From contig JAJYHS010000115.1 of assembly GCA_021784635.1 (NCBI GenBank), positions 1 through 6,274 on the forward strand: a stretch of 6,274 bases of DNA. Direction: 5' to 3'. Positions 5,812 through 6,274 of the stretch are shown here, piece after piece. How positions within the stretch are numbered: position 1 is the stretch's first letter; each line of letters begins with the position of its first letter. The position numbers and the translations under genes are program-made. The DNA comes from a bacterium (GTDB lineage: Bacteria; Bdellovibrionota; Bdellovibrionia; Bdellovibrionales; UBA1609). Under the pieces are notes generated by a model. That model worked only from the letters and a program-made list of their open reading frames with translations, searched no databases and was not told the origin of the DNA.

Positions 5812-5842
5812 TCAATTTTTCTCAATGAAATGATTATTGACT
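5805..5842. promoter_or_regulatory. Compact divergent control region between srkA and the TIGR02147 gene
   Basis: Only 31 bases separate the two start codons, so at least one promoter must reach into the neighbouring coding sequence. A perfect -35 hexamer TTGACA for the plus strand lies at 5805-5810, inside the first srkA codons, but the best -10 at 18 bases (AATGAT) is poor. The AT-rich gap carries several TCAA/TTGA tetramers, including TTGA-CAT-TCAA (5805-5815) and TCAAT-N9-ATTGA (5822-5840), which could be operator half-sites or chance. Confidence 0.3.
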
Positions 5843-6274
5843 ATGGATATTCAAACGCCACTACCGATGCCTGAAACCGAAAACCACCAACCAACCTTAG
5901 GTTGTTATACCGATTTTCGCCAGTACCTGCGAGATTTTTATGAATTCAAAGTACGTGAGTATCGCGATTCATTTGGGAGTTACACTTATAAAACCTTTAG
6001 CGCCTCGGCGGATTTGCGCTCACCGAATTATTTAAAACTGATCATCGATGGCGAACGCAACTTGTCGCCAGGTACCGCCCGCAAATTTGCTAAAGCCCTG
6101 GGCCTTGACCGCGAGTCGACCGAAGAGTTTTTGCTTTTAGTTGAATACGGCCAGGCACTTGACCCCCTTGAACGCAATCGGCACTTGCGCACGCTCAATG
6201 AATTTCGTTTAAAGAGGCGTTTAAAAAACGGCGAATTGCCATCTGAGCGAGTCGAAATGGCGCCGCGGTGGGTG
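5843..6274 (+). CDS. TIGR02147-family protein, N-terminal 144 residues (cut by window edge)
   Basis: The frame is open from the ATG at 5843 to the right edge with no stop. The sequence matches what I recall of the TIGR02147 family (C-terminal part also called DUF4423), which occurs in many copies in Bdellovibrio and Fibrobacter and has no settled function. Hallmarks: YTDFRQYLRDFYEFK (22-36) and SPNYLKLIIDGERNLSPGTARKFAKALGL (60-88), followed by EEFLLLVEYGQA (94-105). The middle block resembles an XRE-type helix-turn-helix, with 'DGERNLSPGTARKFAKALGL' reading like the recognition helix and its follower, so DNA binding is plausible but unproven. An in-frame TGA at 5831 rules out an earlier start; a second ATG at 5867 is possible, and neither has a good Shine-Dalgarno. 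Divergence from srkA over 31 bases is the arrangement expected of a local regulator. The family C-terminal domain, if present, lies outside the window. Confidence 0.85.
   Translation, partial: MDIQTPLPMPETENHQPTLGCYTDFRQYLRDFYEFKVREYRDSFGSYTYKTFSASADLRSPNYLKLIIDGERNLSPGTARKFAKALGLDRESTEEFLLLVEYGQALDPLERNRHLRTLNEFRLKRRLKNGELPSERVEMAPRWV

Overview
The window looks like ordinary chromosomal DNA from a Bdellovibrio-like bacterium (Bdellovibrionota or a close relative). The grounds are a MglA-type Ras-like GTPase next to the recR cluster, a TIGR02147-family protein (a family I associate mainly with Bdellovibrio and Fibrobacter), a cysteine-containing secreted protein of unknown family, and balanced base composition. 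The assignment is inferred from gene content only. No mobile element, CRISPR array, tRNA or rRNA was seen, and there is no gene-free stretch longer than about 60 bases.

Layout. Seven protein genes and one RNA gene lie on the minus strand and read right to left: srkA, then the SRP RNA gene (ffs), dnaX, ybaB, recR, mglA, an unknown exported protein, and nadA, which is cut by the left edge. One gene at the right edge, a TIGR02147-family protein also cut by the window, runs on the plus strand. It is divergent from srkA across only 31 bases.

Genes together. ffs-dnaX-ybaB-recR is a classic, widely conserved bacterial order. DnaX loads the replication clamp, YbaB is a small nucleoid-associated protein, and RecR works in RecF-pathway repair. 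dnaX/ybaB overlap by one base (TAATG) and ybaB/recR abut (TAA|ATG), which indicates translational coupling. MglA follows after 32 bases and the exported protein 24 bases later, so the run could be one transcript. nadA has a plausible promoter of its own in the 57-base gap before it.

Most useful points for annotation: (1) an SRP RNA sits between srkA and dnaX, and its 3' arm covers the GTG that a longest-ORF call would use for dnaX, so the real dnaX start is most likely the TTG at 4676; (2) a terminator ending srkA shares bases with the probable -35 element of the SRP RNA promoter; (3) RecR is longer than usual because of a short insertion and has a DAD motif in its Toprim domain; (4) MglA keeps the family's TVPGQ motif, with no MglB-like partner visible here. 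I found no clear sign of a new multi-gene system; the oddities are at the level of single genes and signals.
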